This document shows, piece after piece, positions 25,582-35,859 of a stretch of 64,000 bases of DNA (position 1 is its first letter; every line of letters begins with the position of its first letter). The stretch lies in the NCBI GenBank assembly GCA_963662155.1, contig OY759269.1, positions 15,123,069-15,187,068 on the forward strand, in the 5' to 3' direction. Below the pieces are notes generated by a model, which made no database searches, was not told the DNA's origin, and was given only the letters and a program-made list of their open reading frames with translations. The position numbers and the translations under genes were made by a program. This stretch comes from Lamellibrachia columna (Eukaryota > Annelida > Polychaeta > Sabellida > Siboglinidae).

Positions 25582-26216
25582 AACCTGTTGAAATGCTGAT
25601 TTTTCAGTTGCTCTGTTAACCAAAGAGATTGCGAGCTCGAACTTACGCGGCCCACATACGAGAACTGAACTTTAACTGTTTGTGGACCTGTCACTGCTGG
25701 TTGGAGGGGTAATGATAGGCATTTCATGGAAACGCTCTTTGAAGTTTGGGCACGGACGCATCTAGTTCCCAGAAACACGTTGACCAAGACAGAAAGTGGG
25801 ACAAAGTACAAATGATTCAGCGGACATCCACATTTGGCATAGAATAAACTAACAAATCCAGGTTTCAGCAGGTCGGTCTGCCAGGGGTACTGTAGTACTA
25901 CTACCGCCCCTTGGTGAGGATAACCAGAATGAATTGTTCAGTAGATGTTGACCACGTTAATAAGGACGGGCTGGTATTGTTCAAAGTTTGGCAACTAGGA
26001 GATGTCTAAATCCACAGCTAAAACCTCGATAGCAATAGCAGTAACAGTAGAGCATGGTGCTGACACCTGGTGGAATAGAAAGGACACATTTTATTTCCTC
26101 CTTGTCCAACAGTCTAATACAATACATTGCTAACTCACAATCGCAGTGGGATAAAAATCATTTTGCACACTTTCCTCAGAAGTTATGGTACCAACATACT
26201 GCTAAACTGTGAAAGT
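25582..26216. other. Intron sequence, no feature seen
   Basis: Single-copy-looking sequence. A short palindrome gtactgtagtac lies at about 25887-25898. Confidence 0.45.
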
Positions 26217-27062
26217 TAGTCTTGTAAAGAAAACTGAAACTTCAGGTTAATCTAAGAGTACCAGGTAAATCTTTAGTCTTTTGTACATGCCCGGTTGTCT
26301 TGTACTGTCATAACCAGTGAAGGAAGACAATGGTAAAGGTATGTTATTATATATAGCGCAGTACAAGTCCTTGGGACTGTTCAAAACACTTTACACTTCA
26401 CCCCCTGGCAGACCTGTTCAATCCAACACCATCTCAACTTCTCTGGGGAGCATTCAACCATACTGCAATTACTGCACAAAGACTGTCCGTTAACATATCC
26501 ACCTCCGTAGCCAGGCACTCATTTATTCAGCTAACTGAACTGAGACAATGTGGAGTGACCGAAATTGTATCAGCTTTGAAACAGTAGCAAGACAATTCGA
26601 ACCCGGATTCTCTTGATCGAGACTCCCATGTTCCAACCACTACGCCATTGCGAGAGTCCCATGTTCCAACCACTACGCCATTGCGAGAGTCCCATGTTCC
26701 AACCACTACGCCATTGCGAGAGTCCCATGTTCCAACCACTACGCCATTGCGAGAGTCCCATGTTCCAACCACTACGCCATTGCGAGAGTCCCATGTTCCA
26801 ACCACTACGCCATTGCGAGAGTCCCATGTTCCAACCACTACGCCATTGCGAGAGTCCCATGTTCCAACCACTACGCCATTGCGAGAGTCCCATGTTCCAA
26901 CCACTACGCCATTGCATCACTTGTAAAGAAAACTGTTCAGAAACTTCAGGTTAAAAGTATCAGATAAATCTACATTTTTGATGTAGCACTGCGCTTAGTC
27001 ATTCGTACCTCTGCGGTTGCCTTGTACCGTCATAACCAATAAAGTGACACAAAGGTAAAGAT
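26217..27062. repeat. About 125-bp direct duplication flanking a SINE
   Basis: Segments 26217-26342 and 26925-27062 share, in the same order, cttgtaaagaaaactg, gaaacttcaggttaa, a gataaatct-like motif, the gttgccttgtaccgtcataa / gttgtcttgtactgtcataa pair and aaaggtaaa. The SINE with its expanded 33-bp array lies between them. The copies have diverged by substitutions and indels. Confidence 0.7.
26345..26915 (-). mobile_element. SINE (minus strand) with nine-fold amplified A-box segment
   Basis: The body (gtccttgggactgttcaaaa, ccctggcagacctgttc, gggagcattcaaccatactg on the plus strand) and the B box (complement of attcgaacccgg, 26594-26605) are intact. From about 26617 the segment containing the A box (plus strand ccaaccactacgccatt) is repeated nine times in a 33-bp register up to 26915. 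As 33 is divisible by three, the array yields long repetitive frames on both strands, which are not genes. Confidence 0.85.
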
Positions 27063-27101
27063 GACACTGCCCTAGAAAGACATCAAAGAGATGACACTCA
27101 C

Positions 27102-27217
27102 TTGAATGCCATTACTGCGTCCATCTATTCCAGCTGTGACATCATGACGACTGCTTCCTGTCATAGTTGAACCCACTATTTGTTCTGCTGAACGTGTCGA
27201 TCTTCCACAGCGGTTTC
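27102..27217 (-). CDS. Smoothelin/Ig gene, linker exon after the fourth Ig domain
   Basis: This 116-nt exon has a cccgtgcag acceptor (phase 1) and a CAA|gtgagt donor (phase 0). It encodes about 39 residues rich in Gly, Ser, Thr and Arg (GNRCGRSTRSAEQIVGSTMT, then a SRHDVTAGIDGRSNGIQ tail), with no recognisable domain. It converts the phase-1 chain of the Ig exons to the phase 0 used by the smoothelin exons. The next exon found is 622-503, implying an intron of about 26.5 kb unless a small exon was missed. Coding status rests on phase compatibility and good splice sites. Confidence 0.65.
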
Positions 27218-27594
27218 CTGCACGGGAAATAGATTTAATAATAACAAAAGTATTTATATAGCGCCCGATCAATCAATATTGTTCACAGGCACTTTACAAA
27301 CATGTAATCATAACTTACAATTATATTAAAAATACCAACAATACTTCTAAAACAGTCCTACCATAAGTAATATATAATAAAACATTAAATGTATATAAAA
27401 CAATAATAAATGCATACAGATGTTCACATCAGCATATCATAAAATCACATCAGCATTATCATAAAATGGCTACTCTAAAAAGATTGCATGATTTCTTTGT
27501 GAATGAAACAGGGTGTTGGTGGGTGTAACATCAACCAAATATGTGCAGCTTCACGCAACTGTTTCGAAACAGTTTTGAAGGAATAAGTTCAGGG
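27218..27594. other. Intron sequence; retroelement 3' end near 27240-27300
   Basis: A tatttatatagcgcccg motif followed by a gcactttac-like stretch resembles the 3' termini of the SINEs in this window. The rest is AT-rich and featureless. Confidence 0.45.
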
Positions 27595-27757
27595 TTGACA
27601 AATACAAAGGACATGCTTCAAATACAAATACAAATACAAATACAAAGGACATGCTTCAAATACAAATACAAATACAAATACAAAGGACATGCTTCAAATA
27701 CAAATACAAATACAAAGGACATGCTTCAAATACAAATACAAATACAAAGGACGTGCT
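27595..27757. repeat. Compound repeat of (CAAATA)n blocks
   Basis: Runs of the hexamer caaata are separated four to five times by aaaggacatgcttc, giving a higher-order unit. Confidence 0.9.
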
Positions 27758-27839
27758 TCACATTTGATCAGAGAAACGGTCCATTCATTTCAAAACAAAT
27801 CTTGCTTTCTGTACATATTTTGCACCCTTGTCAGCTTCA

Positions 27840-27895
27840 CTAGTTGGCAAGTGGTGCGATTGGCAAATGGTGTGATTGGCAAGTGGTGCGATTCA
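27840..27895. repeat. 16-bp tandem repeat (3 copies)
   Basis: Three copies of a ttggcaagtggtgcga unit. Confidence 0.8.
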
Positions 27896-28319
27896 ACAGA
27901 AGTGTGCACTCTTTCATGACTGCTTATTACTTTGATTATTCACACACTACAGATTTGAACATCAACAAACCTACTTTGCGATGGACTTAATCAACTAAGG
28001 AGGGAGTTTGAAGGTAAAATTAACTCTAAATTGTCATATTTTGTTAGTTAGCTTCCATCCTTGTTGGAACAGGGAATTTTCAGTATTTAACTGTGAAACA
28101 AGAACATCATAAACACATCTAATAATAATACATAAATCTGGCTACAGTTGTGCCATTGAGAGACGAATTACAGAACTAAACATTTATACATGGATTTTAG
28201 ATAAAGCAATACCCATTAAGATGTTTAAAGCATAAAAAAAATAATTACATTAAAATACTCGTTAAAATACAAGCTAAAGGTGAATACCAATAATTAAGTG
28301 AACACAAAAATGACAATAC
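27896..28319. other. Intron sequence, no feature seen
   Basis: AT-rich intron between the linker exon and the Ig4 exon. No structure was recognised. Confidence 0.5.
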
Positions 28320-28634
28320 CTTGGACAGACAAGTTACATAATGTCCGTGCAGATCCTAGCGGGTTCTTCGCGATACATTTGTACATCCCGGCAAACTTCG
28401 GTGAAATCGCTTCAATCTGCAGTTTAGCGACAGTGCCATCAAATGATAGCGAACATTCGGGGGTTGACTCAAATGGCTCACGGTTCCGGTACCAGTTAAT
28501 AGAAGGCATGGGGTGCGCCGCCACCGAACACTCAAGGGTGAGAGTGCTGCCCTCTGTGATTTTCATGTCCTCGAGACGCCTGAGGAATACGGGCTGCTTT
28601 GATGGTTGCGCTGGCGCTGGCTTGGGAGTTGGAA
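28320..28634 (-). CDS. Smoothelin/Ig gene, exon for I-set Ig domain 4
   Basis: This 315-nt exon (phase 1 in, phase 1 out) has a tttactacag acceptor and a CAAG|gtattg donor. It begins with a Pro/Ala/Lys linker (VPTPKPAPAQPSKQP), then a complete I-set domain: strand A FLRRLEDMKITEGS, B-strand Cys in LTLECSV, the core Trp in INWYRN, the FDGTVAKLQI segment, and F-strand Cys in FAGMYKCIAKN, ending with LCNLSVQG. This is the conserved Cys-Trp-Cys Ig core with the G-x-Y-x-C motif. I-set domains mediate protein contacts in muscle and adhesion proteins. The single-exon, 1-1 symmetric form matches the three neighbouring Ig exons, consistent with exon duplication. Confidence 0.92.
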
Positions 28635-28667
28635 CTGTAGTAAAGTAAAAAACATTAAATTTAGAAT

Positions 28668-28990
28668 CGGGGCCGTTGTAGTGTTGTGGTTAGGACACCG
28701 GAGTCTCAATCAGGAGAACCCGGGTTTGAATCCTCTTGCTGCTGTTTCGAAGCTTAGGCAATTTCTTTCACTCTGTTGCCTAAGTTCACTCAGCTGTATA
28801 AATGAGTACCTGGCAATAGACAGTGATTGGGATTCCGTGATGGAATTATAAGAATGAACAGCTTTTGTGCAGCAACTGCAGCATGGCTGGACGCTTCAAT
28901 AGAAGTTGAAATGGTGTCTATGTGAACAGGTGTGCTGGGGGCAAATTGTCACGTGATCTGAATAACGATTGTTAGAAGGGTACGGTGTAA
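28668..28990 (+). mobile_element. tRNA-derived SINE, plus strand
   Basis: A box around 28682-28695 (gttgtggttagga) and B box gggtttgaatcc (28722-28733), followed by the SINE body (ttcactcagctgtataaatg, then a ctgcagcatggctggacgct block and gaacaggtgtgctggggg). It is inserted only about 35 bp upstream (minus strand) of the Ig4 exon acceptor. Confidence 0.85.
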
Positions 28991-29254
28991 ACTGAATGCA
29001 CTGCTTTGCTTTGTTCATTCAAGTAACTGATCAAACATATTCAAAGTCTTGAATGTTCTGACACTGATAAAAGTCAAATTGGATAAAGAAATGCAAACTC
29101 ACACAACTGAAGTTTGTGACGTAAATAAAACTAATGCAAAAGATACATCGACAAATGTCTATTAATTGAGTTTAACAGTGCCTAGTTTAACATTTCTTTA
29201 GTTCTAACCATTTCCTAACACCAGCATACACTATTCATGATGCTGCTTCAAACA

Positions 29255-29338
<84 letters not shown>

Positions 29339-29832
29339 TATTATTTAATTATTTATCAAGAACCACTCAGGTACCCAGATTTATTTGCAAACTTCCTAGT
29401 TAATGGAAGCAACATCTTGGGCGCTTCTGCTGTCTCTAAGTCACCCACTACAGCCACTTTTACTTTCCAGACTAATTAGCAGTCCTGTTATTTCAGCAAA
29501 AAAGATGGCACTTCAAATATTTATATTTCCAACACAAACATATACAAAAAATTCACCTTTCAGCATTCAACAAATGCTGTCAATCTGTGATTCAAGATTT
29601 AAAACAATTCCCCATCCAAGGCAAAACATATAGATGACAAGTAGGCAAGGAAGCTTATCGAGAGTTAAGCAAATATTCATCTACGTCTAACCCGCCCTTC
29701 CGAGATATTTGTCAATTTTGTTTTTTAAACAATGTCATATTCATGCTGCTAGCATTTACACAATCTGTAGATATTTTTTTTCCATTCAAACATCTACCCA
29801 AATTACATTACAGCCATCCACCAAATACACAC
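28991..29832. other. Intron between Ig3 and Ig4 exons, with an (AT)n tract
   Basis: Contains a pure (AT)n microsatellite of about 39 repeats at 29259-29336. The remainder is AT-rich without recognisable content. Confidence 0.6.
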
Positions 29833-30138
29833 CTGTTATGATGACCTTTGCTTCAGAGTTTGCCTCCCCCGCCAAATTCTTCGCAGTACACTGATACATG
29901 CCAGTGCCTGTAGCAACAATGTCTTTGAGAACGAGTCTAGCAACGCCATCGACGTAACTTTGACAACTGTCAGAGCAGTTTGGCAATAGTGTGCCATCTT
30001 TGTGCCACATCACTTCTGGTGTCGGCTGTCCGGTCACATGACACTCCAGTGTCACTGTGTCACCATCTTCTACATGTCTGTCAGTGAGAGGTGAAGTAAT
30101 CTCAGGCGCCGTCTCCTCTGGGGCTGGGCTCGGAGCAT
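29833..30138 (-). CDS. Smoothelin/Ig gene, exon for I-set Ig domain 3
   Basis: This 306-nt exon (phase 1-1) has a ctccttcag acceptor and an ACAG|gtgtgt donor. A short acidic/Pro linker (DAPSPAPEETAPEITSPL) precedes the domain. Core residues are: B-strand Cys in VTLECHV, Trp in EVMWHKDG, the DGVARLVLKD segment, and F-strand Cys in GTGMYQCTAKN, followed by LAGEANSEAKVIIT. The sequence ATGTGMYQC lacks the usual Asp of the D-x-G-x-Y-x-C motif but keeps Gly, Tyr and Cys. Two extra cysteines (NCSDSC) sit in the C-D/E loop. A tandem array starts within about 20 bp upstream of its acceptor. Confidence 0.92.
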
Positions 30139-30153
30139 CTGAAGGAGCAACAA

Positions 30154-30405
30154 AGTACCATAGGGCTCGAAGTTGTCAGGGGGTACCACAAGGCTCGAAG
30201 TTGTCAGGGGTTATCACAGGGCTCGAATTTGTCAGGGGGTACCACAGGGCTAGAAGTTGTCAGGGGTTATCACGGGGCTCAAAGTTGTCAGGGGGTACCA
30301 CAGGGCTAGAAGTTGTCAGGGGTTATTACAGGGCTCAAAGTTGTCAGGGGTACCACAGGGCTCAAAGTTGTAAGGGGGTACCACAAGGATCGAAGTTGCA
30401 ACTAC
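30154..30405. repeat. 27-28 bp minisatellite abutting an exon acceptor (about 9 copies)
   Basis: The unit is approximately ggtaccacagggctcgaagt followed by tgtcaggg. Alternate copies carry gttatcac instead of ggtaccac. On the minus strand the array ends only about 16 bp before the Ig3 exon acceptor, so it occupies the branch-point region. Confidence 0.9.
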
Positions 30406-30708
30406 ATAGTCACAAATACGACAGTAGTTTGAGATCTGTGACTAGATAAATTGCTATAGTTGCAATGTGCGACTTGATATTTGGCCATTTAATAATAATA
30501 TGTTTGGCAACATTATTTGTTGGGGGGATAGCATAGTGGTCAAGGAGTAGCTAAGTGGTGGCAGTGGTCAGTTTAGTAGTGGTTGAGTGGTGACAATGCA
30601 ATCAATGGGTAGTTAGAGTGTCAAAGTGTGGTAGTGGTCAGATTGAGGCAAAGTTGTGGAAAATTAAAACATGTTGCCAAATAAGGACATCCACCAATAC
30701 CAGCATAC
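30406..30708. other. Intron sequence, no feature seen
   Basis: Contains a weak agtggt-rich stretch (30535-30640), otherwise nothing. Confidence 0.5.
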
Positions 30709-30999
30709 CTTGCACTGTCAGCTGACACACTGTCCTCGCTTCCCCGGACACGTTCCGAGCGACACACTGGTACTCTCCCGCATGGTCGAGTGACACAGAG
30801 CTAAGCGCCAACCGTGCCACATCTCCGTCAAACGACTGCGCCGATTCCACCCTATCTCTCAGCAAGGTGGCGTTGTGATACCACGTAATTCTGGGCAGTG
30901 GCAGGCCACACAGTCGGCACTGCAAAACCACCTGATCGTCTCCAACTTGTGACGTCAGGTCGGTCAGTGACTCCGTGAATTCTGGGGCACATCGCTGAG
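30709..30999 (-). CDS. Smoothelin/Ig gene, exon for I-set Ig domain 2
   Basis: This 291-nt exon (97 codons, phase 1-1) has a tctttcag acceptor and a CAAG|gtatgc donor. It reads AQRCAPEFTESLTDLTSQVG, then a B-strand Cys in VVLQCRLCG, the core Trp in ITWYHNA, the FDGDVARLALSSV segment, and the canonical DHAGEYQCVARN motif, ending CQLTVQG. It is a textbook I-set domain with almost no linker. The shared phase and position of the domain within the exon mark it as a paralogue of the neighbouring Ig exons. A 77-bp tandem array begins about 18 bp upstream of the acceptor. Confidence 0.93.
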
Positions 31000-31017
31000 C
31001 TGAAAGAATAATGTTTT

Positions 31018-32791
31018 GTTTGCTAAATAAGATGCTCATGGAGCTTGCTCCAAATTTGACCACTAAATCAGCGTCCATTAAAATAATTATAAACATTTGC
31101 TAAATAAGATGCTCATGGAGCTTGCTCCAAATTTGACCACTAAATCAGCGTCCATTAAAATAATTATAAACATTTGCTAAATAAGATGCTCATGGAGCTT
31201 GCTCCAAATTTGACCACTAAATCAGTATCCATTAAAATAATTATAAACATTTGCTAAATAAGATGCTCATGGAGCTTGCTCCAAATTTGACCACTAAATC
31301 AGTGTCCATTAAAATAATTATAAACATTTGCTAAATAAGATGCTCATGGAGCTTGCTCCAAATTTGACCACTAAATCAGTGTCCATTAAAATAATTATAA
31401 ACATTTGCTAAATAAGATGCTCATGGAGCTTGCTCCAAATTTGACCACTAAATCAGCGTCCATTAAAATAATTATAAACATTTGCTAAATAAGATGCTCA
31501 TGGAGCTTGCTCCAAATTTGACCACTAAATCAGTGTCCATTAAAATAATTATAAACATTTGCTAAATAAGATGCTCATGGAGCTTGCTCCAAATTTGACC
31601 ACTAAATCAGTGTCCATTAAAATAATTATAAACATTTGCTAAATAAGATGCTCATGGAGCTTGCTCCAAATTTGACCACTAAATCAGCGTCCATTAAAAT
31701 AATTATAAACATTTGCTAAATAAGATGCTCATGGAGCTTGCTCCAAATTTGACCACTAAATCAGTGTCCATTAAAATAATTATAAACATTTGCTAAATAA
31801 GATGCTCATGGAGCTTGCTCCAAATTTGACCACTAAATCAGCGTCCATTAAAATAATTATAAACATTTGCTAAATAAGATGCTCATGGAGCTTGCTCCAA
31901 ATTTGACCACTAAATCAGCGTCCATTAAAATAATTATAAACATTTGCTAAATAAGATGCTCATGGAGCTTGCTCCAAATTTGACCACTAAATCAGTGTCC
32001 ATTAAAATAATTATAAACATTTGCTAAATAAGATGCTCATGGAGCTTGCTCCAAATTTGACCACTAAATCAGCGTCCATTAAAATAATTATAAACATTTG
32101 CTAAATAAGATGCTCATGGAGCTTGCTCCAAATTTGACCACTAAATCAGTGTCCATTAAAATAATTATAAACATTTGCTAAATAAGATGCTCATGGAGCT
32201 TGCTCCAAATTTGACCACTAAATCAGCGTCCATTAAAATAATTATAAACATTTGCTAAATAAGATGCTCATGGAGCTTGCTCCAAATTTGACCACTAAAT
32301 CAGCGTCCATTAAAATAATTATAAACATTTGCTAAATAAGATGCTCATGGAGCTTGCTCCAAATTTGACCACTAAATCAGCGTCCATTAAAATAATTATA
32401 AACATTTGCTAAATAAGATGCTCATGGAGCTTGCTCCAAATTTGACCACTAAATCAGTGTCCATTAAAATAATTATAAACATTTGCTAAATAAGATGCTC
32501 ATGGAGCTTGCTCCAAATTTGACCACTAAATCAGCGTCCATTAAAATAATTATAAACATTTGCTAAATAAGATGCTCATGGAGCTTGCTCCAAATTTGAC
32601 CACTAAATCAGCGTCCATTAAAATAATTATAAACATTTGCTAAATAAGATGCTCATGGAGCTTGCTCCAAATTTGACCACTAAATCAGTGTCCATTAAAA
32701 TAATTATAAACATTTGCTAAATAAGATGCTCATGGAGCTTGCTCCAAATTTGACCACTAAATCAGTGTCCATTAAAATAATTATAAACATT
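31018..32791. repeat. 77-bp minisatellite, 23 copies
   Basis: The unit is 77 bp (for example 31091 to 31168), running from aaacatttgctaaataagat through gctcatggagcttgctcc to ttaaaataattat. Copies are nearly identical. The main variable site is cagcgtcc versus cagtgtcc, with one cagtatcc. Each unit holds a small perfect inverted repeat, ggagc-tt-gctcc. The near-perfect homogeneity suggests recent amplification. It fills half of the intron between the Ig1 and Ig2 exons. Confidence 0.98.
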
Positions 32792-33085
32792 GTAAAATCA
32801 TTATTATAAATAATTTAAAATCATTACCATAAATATTGTAAAATCATTGTCATAAATATTCTAAACTCATTATCATAAATATTCAAAAACCATTAGATGT
32901 TCTAAAATTCACTTTGAAGAGATGTTTTGAATTAAGGTGTGAACTGTTGGGCAGGAGATGCATTGGGATTTGTTTATATATATTCATGATGAAGAGTCAG
33001 TAACTTTGAAGGAGTAATCCCATTCAAGTAACATTCATGATGAAGTGTCAGTAACTTTGAAGGAGTAATCCCATTCAAATGACAT
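32792..33085. repeat. Small degenerate repeats and a 50-bp duplication
   Basis: Variants of tcattatcataaatattgt recur at 32795-32890. A 50-bp segment starting attcatgatgaagagtcagt is duplicated at about 32982-33080. Confidence 0.75.
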
Positions 33086-33337
33086 TTACAGTGTTAAAGA
33101 AACAAGGAAACGTGTAGAAATTCCTGTTGGCAATGTACGGTTCAGCAATCTAACAGCAAACATTCGTTTATGTATGAGGTATGAAATGCACGATTCCAGT
33201 TTGTGAACATTGAGCTTATTAACTAACCCCTTCATGAATACATAATTTTGTGTCCATCTCTCGGAAACTTCTGGCACCATGTGATAATCACCAGCAGGAG
33301 CATACGACCATATTCAATGTAATAAGCCACGGAAAAA

Positions 33338-33600
33338 TTTCAAAAATCTGTTCTTATAAACATACACCAAAATGTCTTTCTCTAGACAATAAAGTAACTG
33401 TTTAACACTAGTGGTGTCATTTGGTGACAAGTGTAGAACAACTGAAAAGTGGTGCCAACTGTTTAACACTAGATGGTGACACTTTTAAGTTTTTTCACAC
33501 TAGTCAAATTACAATAATTATGGATCCTGCTGATTAAAAAGGGGTGTACGCTAATTAAGGAATGTACGCTTAATAGTTTGAATACAGTATATTCAATACA
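33338..33600 (+). mobile_element. Interspersed repeat family A, copy 2
   Basis: Matches the 11.13-kb copy through the landmarks ctagacaataaagtaactg, gtagaacaactgaaaagtgg, ccaactgtttaacactag, ggggtgtacgctaattaa and gtacgcttaata. Confidence 0.75.
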
Positions 33601-34100
33601 TATTCTTGAGATGGTCAAAGTGTGGTAGTGGTCAGATTGAGGTAATGTTCAGAGCAAAAAATTTTCAAAGTGAAACAATTTTCTTTGTGTCAAAATAGTA
33701 AAAAAATTAAAAAAATGCAAGTACAAATACATACTGGCTATTACTGCCAACAATTTATATATTTCGATATAAATTTTCCAGAAAATTGCCATTGCCATGA
33801 ATTTACAGAAATTGTCTTTCAAATGTGACACACAAGACAAATAAAATACTTTTATGACAAATAACACAACCCTGAACTGAACAACCACAGTGGTGGTATC
33901 CAACTACAAAAGGCAAACTACATAGTAGTATCTTCAATTGCTGGAGGTTGAAACAACCCAATTGCTTACACTACCACGACCAGGTAGATCTGTCGAGATA
34001 TTCACAAGGTTGATGATACTGGTGACCAAGTTTAAACAGTAAGATTTCTGGTCTCTTCTTTCAAGTTAGAGTTATGTTTGTCTTAATAATTGTGTAAAGG
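33601..34100. other. Intron sequence, no feature seen
   Basis: AT-rich, no exon or repeat recognised. Confidence 0.5.
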
Positions 34101-34103
34101 CAA

Positions 34104-34248
34104 CCATGGTATACAGCGTGCATGGTATACAGCGTGCGTGGTATACAGCGTGCATGGTATACAGCGTGCGTGGTATACAGCGTGCGTGGTATACAGCGTG
34201 CGTGGTATACAGCGTGCATGGTATACAGCATGCGTGGTATACAGCATA
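34104..34248. repeat. 16-bp tandem repeat (about 9 copies)
   Basis: The unit is tggtatacagcgtgcg, with G/A variation near the end (gcgtgcatgg). gtatac is palindromic. Confidence 0.95.
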
Positions 34249-34343
34249 ACTGAGTTCAGTGTGGAATTTGCAGGCCTTTAGGTCACGGCCCCTTTTGGCT
34301 TCATTTTTTATATAAAATGTTGCGTTACTCCATGGTAACCACA

Positions 34344-34395
34344 ATGGGCGACTAAGCTTGCCCCCCCTTTAGACCCCCCCTTTGCAAGATTCTAG
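34344..34395 (+). repeat. Short interspersed repeat with C runs
   Basis: aatgggcgactaagcttg followed by two C runs and gcaagat is matched at 40573-40630 (aatgggtgactaagcttgga, C runs, gcaagatcc). The element is unidentified. Confidence 0.5.
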
Positions 34396-34577
34396 ATATG
34401 CCACTGACTGAGTGTCTGGGTTGATCTCACAACTTCTATTAAGAGAGACAGACGAAGCATGATTATCCCGTAAATCTTGCATCCTGTACAACTAGAAAAG
34501 AGAGCATCCAGAAGCAAGATGGGACAAATACTGCCAGTGCCCACGATGTAACAGTCTGGGTAAGAGAAAGGTTTTAC

Positions 34578-35171
34578 CTTCAACAACGATGGATGCTGAA
34601 GTCTCAGTATTGCCACCAGATGTCCTCACGAGACACCGATACGTCCCAGTGTACGTTGGCAGCATTGCTGCGATTACGAGCTTAGCAATGCTGCCATCGA
34701 AAATGTGCTCAAATTCGTCCGATGGGTCGAGCTGTTCAGAGTCTCGGAACCAGCGGATAGATGCATTGTCACCATTGACAACCATACACTCGAGCGTTGT
34801 GGACTGTCCGGCCATTACGGTCTGATCGGTGAGTGGGGAGATTATCCGTGGCAGGGGCGCTGTTTCTGTGGCACCCTGTGGGGCTGTGTCCGGTTCGTCA
34901 GTGGACATCTCTTCCTTATCACTGTCCGAGCTTGTTGCTATGATGACATCATGGTCGCTAAGGAACGAAGCCCTTGGAGAGTTATGTCTTTGAAGTCTGA
35001 CGGGATCCATAGGAACATGGTGCTCTATGACGACAGTCTCGCAGTTGCCGGGAACGACGATCTCACCTTTGTTAGGGGCAATGGATGTAGATTGTTCCTG
35101 TCGTGTGGCTGTGGTTGTAGTGGTCATGGAACCGCGGCAGCGGGTTGGTGCCTGGACATCGCTTCCGAGTT
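34578..35171 (-). CDS. Smoothelin/Ig gene, exon for Thr-rich linker and I-set Ig domain 1
   Basis: This 594-nt exon (phase 1-1) has a gtccaccag acceptor and a GAAG|gtaaaa donor. The first ~100 residues are a disordered linker with a Thr run (MTTTTTATRQEQ), basic and Ser/Asp/Glu-rich parts (SDSDKEEMSTDEPDT) and Pro. The I-set domain follows: PRIISPLTDQTVMAGQ, B-strand Cys in TTLECMV, Trp in SIRWFRD, the FDGSIAKLVI segment, and F-strand Cys in YTGTYRCLVRT, ending SASIVVEG. I chose the acceptor at 35172/35173 over a more upstream atattccag because only it keeps the phase of the D3 exon donor. It is the longest exon in the window and joins the smoothelin part to the Ig part. Confidence 0.88.
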
Positions 35172-35632
35172 CTGGTGGACGTCGACAATACATTTGTACA
35201 TACTGGAATATATATATATATTTCCAGTCCAGCTGGTATCTAACTGCTATCTTGTACCTGAAAAACTACCTTTAAGAAGTCTATCTACATATCATTAGCA
35301 CAAGGGATGGCCATGGATTTATGGTGATGCAGTTTCAAAAAAATATGTCTACAGAGAAAGCGCGCTTGTCCAAGTAGAGCTTAGTTTTAGAAGCAAAAAG
35401 CTGTTATGAGATAGATCCTTTCAGCTTTCATGAAGAATCATCTACATACAATTGCAAGACAAGTCAGACAATCTGCACGTATCTAGTTAAGCAGCTGTCC
35501 AAGTTTTATCATGTTACTAGACCACAGGATTGTGTGGCAAAACTTAACTTTACACCCTACCCTGCTAGCAGTACACAGTATATACTCTCACTAACATAGT
35601 GTTGCCATTCTGGATAAAACATTTGTGCCTAC

Positions 35633-35708
35633 CTTTGATCAAAGCACGGATTTCTCGGATGTCCGCCCGGAGTTTCTGCCTCACTTCAAAGTCTCTGCTA
35701 CTGTGGAG
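35633..35708 (-). CDS. Smoothelin/Ig gene, exon with second half of smoothelin module D3
   Basis: This 76-nt exon (phase 0 in, phase 1 out) has a cttgcttgcag acceptor and an AAAG|gtaggc donor. It encodes LHSSRDFEVRQKLRADIREI followed by RALIK: the basic helical half of a smoothelin-type module (R-D-x-x-x-R-x-x-(I/L)-R-A-x-(L/I)-R), equivalent to LEATRDLDERVLIRAALRSV in module D2. It is more diverged than D2: Asp replaces Glu/Leu before IRE. It can join either the 10-codon microexon at 35889-35860 or, in the same phase, directly the exon ending at 39327. Confidence 0.85.
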
Positions 35709-35859
35709 CTGCAAGCAAGTTGGACACATTGTATGATTACGCTGAAATATAACACTGGTGCTGAATAATTAAAATACATTGCTGCTGTTGCAGTAATTAA
35801 TTCCGTTTTTAATCCACTTCAATAATTAATTGGAGAAAGTAGTAAATAAACATTATTAC

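Noticed and set aside
26527..26954. Repetitive 92- to 125-residue frames on both strands
   Set aside because: Produced by the 33-bp array inside a SINE; the unit is divisible by three, so all frames stay open.
35171..35207. Alternative acceptor atattccag for the Ig1 exon
   Set aside because: It would place the exon in a different phase from the GT donor at 35633, breaking the reading frame.
34705..35298. 197-residue frame on the plus strand
   Set aside because: It is antisense to the Ig1 exon; the minus strand encodes a clear I-set domain with matching splice phases.
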